Numbered from the stretch's first letter, positions 1 to 9,567 are shown. The stretch is 64,000 nt of DNA from CBDANW01 sp965197825 (GCA_965197825.1 CBDANW010000002.1:806001-870000); one strand, 5' to 3'. A program made the numbers and translations. The notes: generated by a model not told the origin, from the sequence alone.

Positions 1-1764
1 GCGATCTTCAGCGAAGAACATGTGTTCCGTGCGGCAGAGCCCGATGCCTTCGGCTCCGAAGGCCATCGCCGCGTTCGCGTCGGTGGGAATGTCGGCGTTG
101 GCCCGCACTCCCAAGGTGCGCTCGGCATCCGCCCATTCCAGCACCTGAGCGAAATGCTGGTACATTTGCGACGCTTCCGGTGGGATCTTGCCTTGCACGA
201 CTTGGATGACTTCGGAAGGAACCGTCTTCACCTCCGCCAGCATCACTTCTCCGGTGGCGCCATCGATGGATATCACGTCACCCTCGATGACCGATTGACC
301 ATCGACCTCCAGGCGTCTTTCTTCCTGATCGATGTGCAGGGCACCGCAGCCCACGACCGCGGGTTTTCCCATCTGGCGCCCGACCACCGCCGCGTGGGAA
401 GTACGACCTCCGGTAGCCGTCAAAATCCCCTGGGCGACGCTCATTCCGTGAACGTCGTCGGGAGACGTCTCGTTGCGCACCAGAAGGACGCGTTTTCCCG
501 ATTTCGTCCATTCCACCGCGTCGTCGGCGTCGAAGACGATTTGGCCGGAAGCCGCACCGGGTGACGCGGCGATCCCGGTAGCGACGGACTGGATATCGCG
601 ACGGGCTTCGGGGTCGAAGATAGGGTGAAGGAGCTGGCTGAGAGATTCCGGCTCCACGCGCCAGAGCGCCTCTTGTGGTGTAAGGATTCCCTCCTTTACC
701 ATCTCGACCGCGATGCGCACCGCCGCGGGACCGGTTCGTTTCCCGGCCCGGGTCTGAAGCATGTAGAGCTCGCCTTCCTCGATCGTGAACTCGAAATCCT
801 GTACGTCTTTGTAGTGCTGCTCGAGCCGTTCCGCGATGGCAGAGAGCTGCTTGAACGCCTTGGGCATGATTTTCTCTAGCTCGCCGATCGGGTGCGGCGT
901 CCGGACCCCCGCCACGACATCTTCACCTTGAGCGTTCACCAGGAACTCACCGAAGAACTCTTTGGCTCCGGTCGCAGGATCACGAGTGAAGCCAACTCCC
1001 GTCGCAGAATTAGGCCCGAGGTTTCCGAAGACCATTTTCTGCACGTTGACCGCGGTTCCCAAGTCGTCCGGGATGTGGTAGATCCTCCGATACTCTTTCG
1101 CCCGCGGGTTGTTCCAGCTCTTGAAGACCGCGTCCCGCGCCAGCACCAGTTGCTCATGCGTATCCTGAGGGAACTCACCTCCGGTCTCCTTTTTCACCAG
1201 AGCTTTGAAGCGCAGCACGACCCCTTTGAGCGCCGCCTCGTCCAGCTCGGCGTCGGTCTTCACTCCCGCCGACCGCCGGACCACATCCAGAATGACTTCG
1301 AATGAAGAAGACTTGATCCCCAGCACGACACCGGAAAACATCTGAATGAAGCGGCGGTAGCTGTCATAAGCGAAACGCCCGTCGTTCGAGGCACGACTCA
1401 CTCCCTCGGCGGTCTTGTCGTTCATACCGAGGTTCAAAATCGTGTCCATCATCCCCGGCATCGAGAACTTGGCGCCGCTGCGAACCGAGAGCAGCAAGGG
1501 TTTGTCCGGATCGCCGAGCTTCTGCCCCACCGAGCCTTCCAAATGGCTGAGCGCCTCGAGGACTTCCCGCTCGATTTCCGGAGGCAACTCCCCTTTTTGG
1601 GCGTAGACGCGGCAGACGTCCGTGGAGACGGTGAAGCCTGGCGGGACCGGCAGGCCGGCATTGGTCATTTCGGCCAGTCCGGCGCCTTTGCCCCCCAGGA
1701 CATCCTTCATGTCCTTGTGTCCATCGGCTTTACCGCCACCGAAGAAGTATACGTACCGCGACAT
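1..1764 (-). CDS. ppdK: Pyruvate, phosphate dikinase, C-terminally cut by window edge
   Basis: Interconverts pyruvate + ATP + Pi and PEP + AMP + PPi in the cytoplasm. My reading of the minus strand begins MSRYVYFFGGGKADGHKD, followed by the N-terminal ATP-grasp start (DVLGGKGAGLAEM, GLPVPPGF). The PEP-utiliser phosphohistidine segment GGRTSHAAVVGRQMGKPAVV comes next, and then the start of the PEP-binding barrel (GIGLCRTEHMFF). 588 codons are visible; the family is about 870-900 residues, so the last third lies beyond the window. The ATG at 1764 is preceded by a purine-rich GAGGAGGAG ribosome site. It is the last visible gene of the recO-glyQ-glyS-ppdK string, 26 bp after glyS. The arrangement suits a central-metabolism gene co-transcribed with glycyl-tRNA synthetase. 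Confidence 0.95.
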   Translation of the reverse strand, partial: MSRYVYFFGGGKADGHKDMKDVLGGKGAGLAEMTNAGLPVPPGFTVSTDVCRVYAQKGELPPEIEREVLEALSHLEGSVGQKLGDPDKPLLLSVRSGAKFSMPGMMDTILNLGMNDKTAEGVSRASNDGRFAYDSYRRFIQMFSGVVLGIKSSSFEVILDVVRRSAGVKTDAELDEAALKGVVLRFKALVKKETGGEFPQDTHEQLVLARDAVFKSWNNPRAKEYRRIYHIPDDLGTAVNVQKMVFGNLGPNSATGVGFTRDPATGAKEFFGEFLVNAQGEDVVAGVRTPHPIGELEKIMPKAFKQLSAIAERLEQHYKDVQDFEFTIEEGELYMLQTRAGKRTGPAAVRIAVEMVKEGILTPQEALWRVEPESLSQLLHPIFDPEARRDIQSVATGIAASPGAASGQIVFDADDAVEWTKSGKRVLLVRNETSPDDVHGMSVAQGILTATGGRTSHAAVVGRQMGKPAVVGCGALHIDQEERRLEVDGQSVIEGDVISIDGATGEVMLAEVKTVPSEVIQVVQGKIPPEASQMYQHFAQVLEWADAERTLGVRANADIPTDANAAMAFGAEGIGLCRTEHMFFAEDR

Positions 1765-1790
1765 GACTCCTCCTCGCTACCCCTGCAGCT

Positions 1791-3950
1791 TCAAGAAGAT
1801 GCGGCTTCCGACCCGGCTACGATCTCGGAGAGATCCGCCACTCTCGTGAACAGCGTCTGTAGTGACGACAGGAGTGCGAGGCGGTTCTCCTTCAGACGCC
1901 GGTCGGGCACCATGACGAGCACTTTATCAAAAAAAGTATCTACCTGCGGCCGGAGACGGGAGAGCTTGCGCAACGCCTCTCCGAACCGCCCCTCGGCGAT
2001 CAGATCCGAGGCGCCGGGTTCGATCGCCCTAAAGGAGCCCCAGAGATCCTTCTCGGCCTGCTCGACAAAAGCCTGGGGATCGACGGTAGGAGGTGTTTCC
2101 TCAGTGAGGATATTGCGCACCCTCTTAAGCGCGACGGAAAGCGCCTCGAAGTCGGCCGAGCCGCGTAGATCAGCTACCGCGGTCAGCCGGCGTCTCAATT
2201 CCCCGACCGGACGATCGAGCACGCCGACCGCAGACACCGCGTTGATCTCGTCGAAACGGAAGTCCCGACTGAAGACGAAACGCAAACGTTCCTTGAGAAA
2301 CTCGCCGAGAGCATCCGGTGCTCCCGGATCCACCGAGTTTCCAAGCTGATGTTTCACTTGTTCGAACGCTTTATCCAGAAGCACTTGGGGAGTCACTCTG
2401 AGCTCGAGCCCCGTGCGCTCCTCTCCCTCCAAGAGGATACGGATGGCCCCGATAGCCTGCCGGCGGAGAGCAAAAGGATCTCTCGATCCCGTGGGCACCA
2501 CGCCGACCGCGAACATCCCGGCGAGCGTATCGAGCTTGTCGGCAAGCGATAGAGCCGCCCCAAGCGCGTTGGCCGGAAAGTCCGCATCCCCTTCGAGCGC
2601 GGTGGGGAGGTAGTGAGAGCCGATCGCCTGGGCAACTTCCGTGAGCTCGCCCTGCTCGCGCGCGTAGAGGCCCCCCATGACGCCTTGAAGCTCCGGAAAT
2701 TCCCCCACCATGTCGGTGGCCAGATCGCACTTCGCCAGTCGCGCCGCGCGCTCGGCGAGTTGCGGTGACTGCCCGGTCTCGGCAGCGAGCCAGCTCGTCA
2801 GCGGAACGATGCGATCTACCTTGTCTCGATACGTACCGAGCTTCGCGTGGAACAGCGCGCCGGCCAATCGTTCCAAGCGTTCCTCCAGAGGCTTCTTGAG
2901 ATCTTCACCCCAGAAGAACTGCGCGTCTTGAAGGCGGGCGACCACGACCCGCTCGCTTCCCTTTCGAATGTAGCCCTTGCGATCCGAGGGCATGTTGGTA
3001 ATAGCGATGAAGGACGGTGTTCTCTTGAGCGGAATGTACTTCTGGTGATGGACGAGTACCGTGTGCCGAACCTCTTCCGGTAGAGCCGTGAACTCTTTCG
3101 GATACCTGCCCAGCACCGCGCCTGGCCATTCGACCAGATCGGCCAAGATCCGGTTGGTCAATCCACCCAAATCCGACACCCGTTTCGCACCCGCCTTCTT
3201 TTCGAGCTTACGAATCTCCCGGTCCAGCAACGCCACGCGATCCACCGGATCGAGCAGCACGGAGTATTTCTTGAGTCCCCGCTCGAGCTCGCGAAACGAC
3301 CTGACGGTGAATAGCGCGTTGGGTTTTTTCCCTTTCGGCGCAAGAAAACGGTGGCCGCGTGTTTTGTTGCCCGCACGAACCTCAACGTTCCCTGCCACGC
3401 GTATCTGGAAGGGAACGACTTTGCTCCCTAACAAACAGACCATCCATCGAACGGGTCTTCCAAAGGGAAAGTTCTCCCCACCGTCCTCGATCTCGGCGTC
3501 CCAGTTCATGAACTTGGGGAAGCTCAGTTTCCTCAGGGTCGCAGCCATGATCGCCGGAAGCAGCTCGAGGGTGGACCGCCCTCTTACCTCGCGCACGAAA
3601 CCTACGTACCCCCCTTTTGGGGTCTTGAGGAGCTTCAGTCCACCCGGGGCCAGCTTGTTCTTTTTGGCGAAGCCGAGCGCGGCCTTGCTCCACTCCCCAT
3701 TTTCCGCCTTGGCGATGGAGGCAGGAGGACCGGTGACTTCCTCACGCCGGTCGGCCTGCTTTTCCGTAAGCTTCGGTACGTGGATAACCAGACGCCGTAA
3801 CGTTCCGTAGACCTTCACGTCCGCTTCCCCGAAGCCGTGCCGATCCAACTCCTTGTGAAACCGCTCACCGAGCTGCTCGAGTGTTCTTGGCAACCAGCTG
3901 GCGGGAAACTCCTCGCAACCGATCTCCCACAGGAACGACACCGTCTTCAT
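1791..3950 (-). CDS. glyS: Glycyl-tRNA synthetase beta subunit
   Basis: Beta chain of the bacterial alpha2beta2 glycyl-tRNA synthetase; it carries the tRNA-binding part needed for charging. From the ATG at 3950 the product is 719 residues, beginning MKTVSFLWEIGCEEFPASWL, the conserved GlyS N-terminus (E-I-G-x-E-E-x-P). An HD-like region (KLGTYRDKVDRI) and a C-terminal anticodon-binding-like segment follow. An upstream in-frame extension to 4118 exists, but it overlaps glyQ and does not resemble GlyS, so 3950 is preferred. It starts 5 bp after the glyQ stop, so translational coupling is likely. Length and motifs are normal. Confidence 0.96.
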   Translation of the reverse strand: MKTVSFLWEIGCEEFPASWLPRTLEQLGERFHKELDRHGFGEADVKVYGTLRRLVIHVPKLTEKQADRREEVTGPPASIAKAENGEWSKAALGFAKKNKLAPGGLKLLKTPKGGYVGFVREVRGRSTLELLPAIMAATLRKLSFPKFMNWDAEIEDGGENFPFGRPVRWMVCLLGSKVVPFQIRVAGNVEVRAGNKTRGHRFLAPKGKKPNALFTVRSFRELERGLKKYSVLLDPVDRVALLDREIRKLEKKAGAKRVSDLGGLTNRILADLVEWPGAVLGRYPKEFTALPEEVRHTVLVHHQKYIPLKRTPSFIAITNMPSDRKGYIRKGSERVVVARLQDAQFFWGEDLKKPLEERLERLAGALFHAKLGTYRDKVDRIVPLTSWLAAETGQSPQLAERAARLAKCDLATDMVGEFPELQGVMGGLYAREQGELTEVAQAIGSHYLPTALEGDADFPANALGAALSLADKLDTLAGMFAVGVVPTGSRDPFALRRQAIGAIRILLEGEERTGLELRVTPQVLLDKAFEQVKHQLGNSVDPGAPDALGEFLKERLRFVFSRDFRFDEINAVSAVGVLDRPVGELRRRLTAVADLRGSADFEALSVALKRVRNILTEETPPTVDPQAFVEQAEKDLWGSFRAIEPGASDLIAEGRFGEALRKLSRLRPQVDTFFDKVLVMVPDRRLKENRLALLSSLQTLFTRVADLSEIVAGSEAASS

Positions 3951-3955
3951 AGGAG

Positions 3956-4822
3956 TCACGGCGCTGAAACGACGTCGGCCGGAGAGGTGGCTTCGATGTA
4001 GGCTTGCGCCACCTGACATGCGAGGTCCCGCACCCTGAGAATGAGTGCCGTTCTCTCGCTGACCGAAACGGCACCACGGGCATCCAAAATGTTGAAAGTG
4101 TGAGAGCACTTGAGGCACGCCTCGTAGGCCGCAAGGTAGAGGCCCTCACCCAGCAGCCGCTCTCCATCCCGGCGATACTCCTCGAAGTGCCGGCGACAGA
4201 GATCGATGTCCGCTGCCTCGAAGCTGTAACGCGACCCTTCGTACTCGTCGCGGTGGCGAACCTGGCGGTACTTGACCCCCGGAGCCCAAACCAGATCATA
4301 GACGTCGTCGACGCCCTGCAGGTACATGTCGAGCCGCTCCAATCCGTAGGTGATCTCGACCGAGATGGGAGCCAGCTCGATGCCGCCCGCCTGCTGAAAG
4401 TATGTGAACTGCGTGATCTCCAAACCGTCGAGGAGAACCTGCCACCCGATACCCCACGCTCCGAGGGTCGGTGATTCCCAGTTGTCCTCTTCGAATCGAA
4501 TATCGTGAAGGCGGGGATCGATCCCGCAAGCCTTCAGGCTTTCCAGGTAGAGGTCCTGTATGTCGACGGGGGCCGGCTTCATGATGAGCTGAAGCTGGTA
4601 GTGCTTGTAGAGGCGGTTGGGGTTCTCTCCGTAGCGGCCATCCGCTGGACGCCGAGAAGGCTGGACGTAGACGACTCGCCAGGGCTCTCGACCGAGAACG
4701 CGGAAGAAGGTCTCCGGGTGCATCGTCCCCGCACCCATCTCCTGATCGTAAGGTTGGTGAACCACCACGCCTCGCTGCGACCAGAAGCGAGATAGCTCGA
4801 GAATTAGGTCCTGAAAGTTCAC
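3956..4822 (-). CDS. glyQ: Glycyl-tRNA synthetase alpha subunit
   Basis: Catalytic alpha chain of the heterotetrameric class II glycyl-tRNA synthetase. The 288-residue product starts MNFQDLILELSRFWSQRG and contains the family block HQPYDQEMGAGTMHPETFFR near residues 22-41. The class II motifs follow, including VYVQPSRRPADGRYGENPNR. Its first codon overlaps the recO stop (ATGA, 4819-4822) and glyS follows after 5 bp, so recO-glyQ-glyS form one translationally coupled unit. Length is typical. Confidence 0.97.
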   Translation of the reverse strand: MNFQDLILELSRFWSQRGVVVHQPYDQEMGAGTMHPETFFRVLGREPWRVVYVQPSRRPADGRYGENPNRLYKHYQLQLIMKPAPVDIQDLYLESLKACGIDPRLHDIRFEEDNWESPTLGAWGIGWQVLLDGLEITQFTYFQQAGGIELAPISVEITYGLERLDMYLQGVDDVYDLVWAPGVKYRQVRHRDEYEGSRYSFEAADIDLCRRHFEEYRRDGERLLGEGLYLAAYEACLKCSHTFNILDARGAVSVSERTALILRVRDLACQVAQAYIEATSPADVVSAP

Positions 4823-5583
4823 CGCGTTTTCTCCAGCCGTATCAGATCGTCGAGGACTCGAAGAGAGTTGAGGTCCTTATCGAGTTGTTGGGCGATGAGC
4901 TTTCGATGGAGCCGGGCAAGTTCGGTGAAGATCCTGTCTTCCTCGGGAGCGGGCAACTCATTGGGAAGCCTCTGCCAAATCTGCCTCAAGTATCGAAGTG
5001 TTGCGGGCGACATCGAGAGCCCGTCCGGTGACTTCCGGGCACAGCGGGCGCACCGGAGCCGATGTTCTTCGAGAACGTAATGAGCACCCCGGCGGTCCAA
5101 CTTCTCCCCACAGGCCGAACAGCTATCCGCTGTCGGATAGAACCCTCCCAATCTCAGCACCCACGCCTCGAAATAGGGCGTGACGCGCGTCGTCTGGCTG
5201 CCGCCGGTGAGCGAGTTGGCGCAAGCTCGCAGCAGCCGGTACAGCTTTGCATTTGGCTCTCGCTCCGGTGCGAAGGAATCGACCAGGTCCGCGAAGTAAG
5301 CCAGTGTGCACGCGAGGATCGGATCTCCCGAACTCGGGAAACTGGAGCGGATTATATCACAGCGATCGACGCTCACCAGCTCGCGGCTCTCCTTCTCGAA
5401 GAACGTGAGCTCGAGCTCGGTGCCTATTTCCAGGCTGCCTCCGAAACGTGAGCGGGGACGCCGGGCACCCTTCGCCAATCCCTGAATCTTGCCGAGCTGG
5501 CGGGTGAGGAATACCACCACCTTGTCGGCCTCGCCGACTCGGTAGGTGCGAAGGACGATCGCCTCGGTGTGGCGAATGGGCAT
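4819..5583 (-). CDS. recO: DNA repair protein RecO
   Basis: Recombination mediator of the RecFOR pathway; it helps load RecA onto SSB-coated DNA. The product has 254 residues. An N-terminal OB-fold (MPIRHTEAIVLRTYRVGEADKVV) is followed by a helical domain. The zinc-finger region has cysteine pairs CSAC (about residues 158-161) and CARC (about 180-183), typical of many RecO proteins. The stop overlaps the glyQ start by 4 bp. mgtE ends just upstream (8-bp gap), so the unit may extend further. In related operons recO often follows era; here mgtE and a broken malic enzyme gene separate them. Confidence 0.94.
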   Translation of the reverse strand: MPIRHTEAIVLRTYRVGEADKVVVFLTRQLGKIQGLAKGARRPRSRFGGSLEIGTELELTFFEKESRELVSVDRCDIIRSSFPSSGDPILACTLAYFADLVDSFAPEREPNAKLYRLLRACANSLTGGSQTTRVTPYFEAWVLRLGGFYPTADSCSACGEKLDRRGAHYVLEEHRLRCARCARKSPDGLSMSPATLRYLRQIWQRLPNELPAPEEDRIFTELARLHRKLIAQQLDKDLNSLRVLDDLIRLEKTR

Positions 5584-5590
5584 GACTCGC

Positions 5591-6952
5591 TCAGACGAAG
5601 CGTCCGAGAAAGTACGCCCCTAGACCGAGGAAGAGCACGAACCCGCAAACATCCGTAGCGGTGGTCACGAAAACGGAAGATGCCAAGGCCGGGTCCACCT
5701 TGAGCCATCTCAAGGCCAAGGGCACGAGCGTCCCCATCACGGCAGCCACCAGGAGATTGCCGACCATTGCCAGTCCGAGGGCCAAGCCCAGCACCGGGCT
5801 TCCCTTCCATAAGAAGGCGATAAGGGCTACCAGGGTGCCGATGGCGACCCCGTTCATGGCTCCAACCAGGACCTCTTTGATGACGGCCCTCTTGCTATTC
5901 GACCAACTGAGCTCTCCCAGAGCGATCCCGCGAACCATGACGGTGAGCGTCTGCGTACCGGCGTTGCCTCCTAGCAAAGGTACCACCGGCATGAAGACGG
6001 CTAGCACCGCAAACTGCTGGATGGCCCCTTCGAATAGGCTGACCACGAACGCGGCCATGAAGGCGGTTGCCAGGCTCACGACCAGCCAGGGAATCCGCAT
6101 TCGCACTGATGTCCTGGGCGGACTGAAGACTCTCTCGTGGACATCCAGACCAGCCAGTCGGTAGATGTCTTCGGTAGCTTCCTCCTTGATCACGTCGATG
6201 ACGTCGTCGACGGTGATCACACCCACCAGCTTGTTCTCCTCGTCCACGACCGGAATCGCCAAGACGTTGTACGAATCGACCAACCGGGCGACTTCCTCTT
6301 GATCCGTGTCGGTCCTGGCGCTTATGACCTTCGTGACCATGATGTCCTTGAGCCGCCGCTCCGGTCTCTTGAGCAAGAGCTGGCGAAGAGACAGAACGCC
6401 GACCAAGTGATTCCGATCGTCCACGAGGTATATGTAGAACACCATCTCCACTTCATCGGAGCTCTGCAGCCGCGTGATGGCCACCGCCACGGTCATGTCC
6501 TCGTGGAGCGAGAACACCTTGGGGTTCATGATGCGGCCCGCCGTCTGCTCCGGATACTGGAGTAGACCCTGGACCTCGGCGGCATCCTTGTGCCGCATGG
6601 CACCCAGGATCTCTTCTTGAAGCTCGGCGGGAAGGTCCCCTACGAACTCAGCGGCGTCGTCGGGATCGAGCTCCTGGAGAAGGCGAGAAATCTCTTCGGC
6701 AGACATGTCGAGCAGGAGCTCCGCGCCGCGGTCGACGCCCAGCTCGGAAAGAGCCTCGCTGGCCAAGGATGAGTTTTTTTGAACGAGGAGTTCGAAGGTG
6801 GGTTTGCGGTAGTTCTCTTGCAGCTCGCCGAGGAGCTCAGCGATGTCCGCGGGGTGGAGCTTGCTCAGGATGTTGTAGGCGTTGGGCGTAGCGCCCCGAC
6901 CCACAAGCTTGCGAACGGTCTCCGCGAGGAGAGGTGTTTTGGTCACCGACAT
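5591..6952 (-). CDS. mgtE: Magnesium transporter MgtE
   Basis: Mg2+ channel of the inner membrane. The 453-residue product has the complete domain order: an MgtE N superhelical domain (about 30-130, with LLQELDPDDAAEFVGDL), two CBS domains (about 135-260) that sense Mg2+, and a five-helix membrane domain (about 285-453). The membrane domain contains the signature PLLGGNAGTQTLTVMVRG in the pore region and ATDVCGFVLFLGLG near the end. I see no M-box riboswitch in the 150 bp upstream. It ends 8 bp before recO. Family assignment is firm; physiological specificity for Mg2+ over Co2+ is from the family. Confidence 0.95.
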   Translation of the reverse strand: MSVTKTPLLAETVRKLVGRGATPNAYNILSKLHPADIAELLGELQENYRKPTFELLVQKNSSLASEALSELGVDRGAELLLDMSAEEISRLLQELDPDDAAEFVGDLPAELQEEILGAMRHKDAAEVQGLLQYPEQTAGRIMNPKVFSLHEDMTVAVAITRLQSSDEVEMVFYIYLVDDRNHLVGVLSLRQLLLKRPERRLKDIMVTKVISARTDTDQEEVARLVDSYNVLAIPVVDEENKLVGVITVDDVIDVIKEEATEDIYRLAGLDVHERVFSPPRTSVRMRIPWLVVSLATAFMAAFVVSLFEGAIQQFAVLAVFMPVVPLLGGNAGTQTLTVMVRGIALGELSWSNSKRAVIKEVLVGAMNGVAIGTLVALIAFLWKGSPVLGLALGLAMVGNLLVAAVMGTLVPLALRWLKVDPALASSVFVTTATDVCGFVLFLGLGAYFLGRFV

Positions 6953-7023
6953 CGACAGAACCTGCTGGTAAGCAGCCAGACATGAGCCAGTAAGCTTACC
7001 ACAGGGGGTGTGGCCTGACCAGT

Positions 7024-7055
7024 CGCCAAATCGCCCAATCGCTCAATCGCCCATC
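7024..7055. repeat. Short degenerate octamer tandem repeat
   Basis: Four 8-bp units in a row (cgccaaat, cgcccaat, cgctcaat, cgcccatc) lie in the gap between mgtE and the malic enzyme remnant. The units differ at one to three positions. No gene or clear regulatory motif overlaps them. Such octamer runs occur between genes in many genomes and have no assigned role. Confidence 0.6.
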
Positions 7056-7743
7056 TCACCGTGGCCGCACAGGCGACATAGGCCTTGGCGGCCTCGCAGG
7101 CGGGTTAATCGGGTTGCTTGACGCCACCGACCCGAGGCCGGCGACGGGCGACGCCTGTTTCGCGGGCAGCCTTCGCCACCGCCCGTGATACGTTCCGTAC
7201 CACCTGCCTATCGAACACACTGGGTACGACAAGTTCTTCGCTCAAGGTGTTTTCCGGAATGATGCCCGCAATGGCTTCCGCGGCGGCCAACAGCATTTCC
7301 TTGTTGATGGTGCTGGCCCGGACGTCGAGCGCACCGCGGAAAATCCCTGGAAACGCCAGCAGATTGTTTATCTGGTTGGGAAGGTCCGACCGGCCGGTCG
7401 CGAACACCCGGCGGTGCGACATCGCGAGATCGGGCGCGATTTCCGGGTCAGGATTGGCCATGGCAAAAATAATGTTGTCTTTTTCCATCAGATCGAGATC
7501 GCTGGCCGTCAGAACGTTGCCGACCGACACACCGATGAACACGTCCGCTTTCGTCAACGCATCTTGGAGTGTTCCTTGCGACGGTGCCCGAGCGATGGTG
7601 TCCATGTCACTACGAGGGACCTTGGCCAGCTCGTCCGGCGTTCCAGCCACGGCGATGCCAGCCTTGTCGCAACCAACGAGGTAACTAACCTGCGCCGGCG
7701 GCCGCTAGCGTGCGAATACAGCCCACGCCCGACGCGCCCAGCC

Positions 7744-9110
7744 GGATCCGTCCCGCTTCCCGTGGAAATAAGAATGGCGTAACCTCCGGTTAAGCAAAAC
7801 GAAACCGCGCCTGGAAAGGCGAGGAGGAGGATTACGCCATGAAGAAGCCTACCACCATATCGAAGGAGTCTGTAAGCGAGTACCGGGAGTTCGTCCAACT
7901 TCGGCTGCGTAAGCGGGTACTGGAGGCGATCGAGGTTGTGCTCAAGGAAGAAGTCGACCAAGCGCTGGGGTGTGGTAGCTACGAGCGTGCGGAAGACCGC
8001 CGTGGATATCGCAACGGAGCCGAAACCCGTCGCGTGACGACGTCGGTGGGAACTCGCGAGCTCCGTGTGCCACGAGCCCGCGTGCGAGACGAGGAAACGG
8101 GAGAGACGACAGAGTTCAGGAGCGAGCTGTTGCCCCGGTACGCGCGCCGGACTCGTGAGGTCGACGAGGCGATCTTGGGGACGTACTTGTCGGGCGCGAA
8201 TAGCCGCCGGATCCACAAAGCGCTGAAACCACTGCTCGGTGAGGAGCACCTATCGAAGAGCGCGGTGTCTCGCGTGGTTAGCCGGCTGAAGGAGCGCTTC
8301 GAGGAATGGCAGAACCGTGCTCTCAGCGAGGAGGTCTACGCGATCGTTTACCTGGACGGCTTCCACCTGAAAGTGCGGATGGCGAAACGTGTGATCAGCG
8401 TACCCGTACTGGTCGCGCTCGGGGTCGCGCCAGACGGGCACAAACGTCTGTTGTCATTGCGTCTGGCGGTGAGCGAAGCCTCGACGCATTGGGGCTCCGT
8501 GCTGGAGGGACTCCAGGCTCGAGGACTCCGGGCTCCCAAGCTAGTGATCAGCGACGGCCACAAGGGGCTGACGAAAGCGCTGGAGAAGTGGCCGGGGTGC
8601 CGGTTGCAGCGATGTACCGAGCACAAGCGCGCCGACTTGCTCGAACATTGCCCGGCGCACGCACGCCGTGAGCTCCGGCGTGACTACAACCGGGTCGTCT
8701 ACGCCAAGAACGGGATCGATGCTCGCAAAGCCTATGACGAGCTCGTCGCCAAGTGGACGCCTCTCGCGCCGGCCGTCGTCCGAAGCCTAGAGGAGGCCGG
8801 TAATCAGCTGCTGACCTTCTACGAATTCCATCGTGCCATGTGGAAATCGATTCGAACGACCAATGCTCTGGAGAATCTCAACCGCGAGTTTCGACGCCGG
8901 ACGAAAACCCAAGCGTCGTTCTCCAGCGAGGAGTCCGCGGTCGCTTTGCTGTTTGGGCTTATCGCCTCTGGCTAGATTCAACTACGACGCATCGACGGCT
9001 ACCAACGTCTGAGCGAGGTTCTCGAACGCGCGGAGGTTGCCGCCTGATATGATACTCTGATGACGGAGTGGAGGGTGCCGTTCTTTCTCCACGGACCTCG
9101 GGACACATCC
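7744..9110 (+). mobile_element. IS256-family element IS-A, copy 1
   Basis: A 1,367-bp insertion in the malic enzyme gene. The imperfect terminal inverted repeats start GGATCCGTCCCG on the left and, read inward from the right, GGATGTGTCCCG. Both continue into a shared CCGTGGAAA. It is flanked by a perfect 8-bp direct repeat gcccagcc (7736-7743 and 9111-9118), the size expected for IS256-family transposition. It carries a single transposase gene. A second, truncated copy lies at 33116-35043. Confidence 0.95.
7839..8975 (+). CDS. IS256-family (Mutator) transposase of IS-A, truncated by nonsense codon
   Basis: DDE transposase. The 378-residue reading frame has the family blocks RGYRNGAETRRV, IVYLDGFHLKV (first catalytic Asp), KLVISDGHKGL (second Asp), CTEHKRADL and the Glu in TTNALENLNREFRRRT. 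The frame ends at a TAG (8973-8975) directly after GLIASG. The same frame then continues for 23 residues (IQLRRIDGYQ ... EVAA) to a TGA at 9045-9047. The truncated IS-A copy at 33 kb has CAG at this position, so copy 1 carries a Gln-to-amber change that removes the last 24 residues of a 402-residue protein. Whether it is still active is unknown. Confidence 0.93.
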   Translation: MKKPTTISKESVSEYREFVQLRLRKRVLEAIEVVLKEEVDQALGCGSYERAEDRRGYRNGAETRRVTTSVGTRELRVPRARVRDEETGETTEFRSELLPRYARRTREVDEAILGTYLSGANSRRIHKALKPLLGEEHLSKSAVSRVVSRLKERFEEWQNRALSEEVYAIVYLDGFHLKVRMAKRVISVPVLVALGVAPDGHKRLLSLRLAVSEASTHWGSVLEGLQARGLRAPKLVISDGHKGLTKALEKWPGCRLQRCTEHKRADLLEHCPAHARRELRRDYNRVVYAKNGIDARKAYDELVAKWTPLAPAVVRSLEEAGNQLLTFYEFHRAMWKSIRTTNALENLNREFRRRTKTQASFSSEESAVALLFGLIASG

Positions 9111-9567
9111 GCCCAGCCCGTTGACAACCACACGGACGTCCTCGAGACGCTTCCCAACGACCTTCAAAGCATTCTTCAGCGTGGCCGCCGAAGCTTGGAG
9201 CGATGCCTTGAACGATTTGAACAATGGCATCGGGGTCCTCCGTGCTCAGGCAGAGAGGCCAGGCATTGACCCCCGCGAATTCCTTGAAGAGCATCGCCTT
9301 GCCTTCCATGACCGGCAACGCCCCTTCCGGACCCAGACGCCCCAACCCCAGCACCGCGGACCCATCCGAGACGACCGCGACGCTGTTGCCCTTCGTCGTG
9401 AGGGCGTAGGCATTCATAGGGTCTCGAGCGAGCGAACGTGCCGGGCCGGTTCGGCAAGGCGAGCCTAACGGTGAGTCGATAGTTCGAGTAAGGGCCGAAC
9501 TCAGTCATAAGTCGAAGGAAACAAAAACACTATAGCATGTCTCGCGGGGCGTACGGCTTCCGTTTAA

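Larger units (their letters stand above)
7105..9508 (-). pseudogene. Malic enzyme with N-terminal ACT domain, decayed and IS-interrupted
   Basis: Remains of an NAD(P)-malic enzyme (malate to pyruvate + CO2). From 9508 the frame reads an ACT-like start (SNYRLTVRLALPNRPGTFAR). It then jumps at about 9425 to the malic domain segment NAYALTTKGNSVAVVSDGSAVLG ... EFAGVNAWPLCL. It jumps again at about 9183, from IAPSFGG directly to NALKVVGKRLEDVRVVVNGLG, so the intervening ~40 residues including the metal-binding DDQHGTA block are missing. IS-A then splits the gene within NGLG|ASGVG. A frameshift near 7686 precedes the C-terminal half (VGCDKAGI ... DVFIGVSVGNV, FAMANPDPEI, FPGIFRGALDV), which is intact to 7105. 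Two deletions, a frameshift and an IS make it non-functional. Confidence 0.9.

Noticed and set aside
22..564. 180-codon plus-strand frame at the window start
   Set aside because: It is antisense to ppdK, which shows continuous homology on the minus strand.
6953..7104. M-box riboswitch before mgtE
   Set aside because: The leader is short, and I could not find the multi-helix M-box pattern or a terminator; it contains only an octamer repeat and a small palindrome.
7105..7650. Malic enzyme as a functional short gene
   Set aside because: The intact C-terminal frame starts mid-domain, lacks the malic domain and the NAD-binding start, and is separated from the rest by a frameshift and IS-A.
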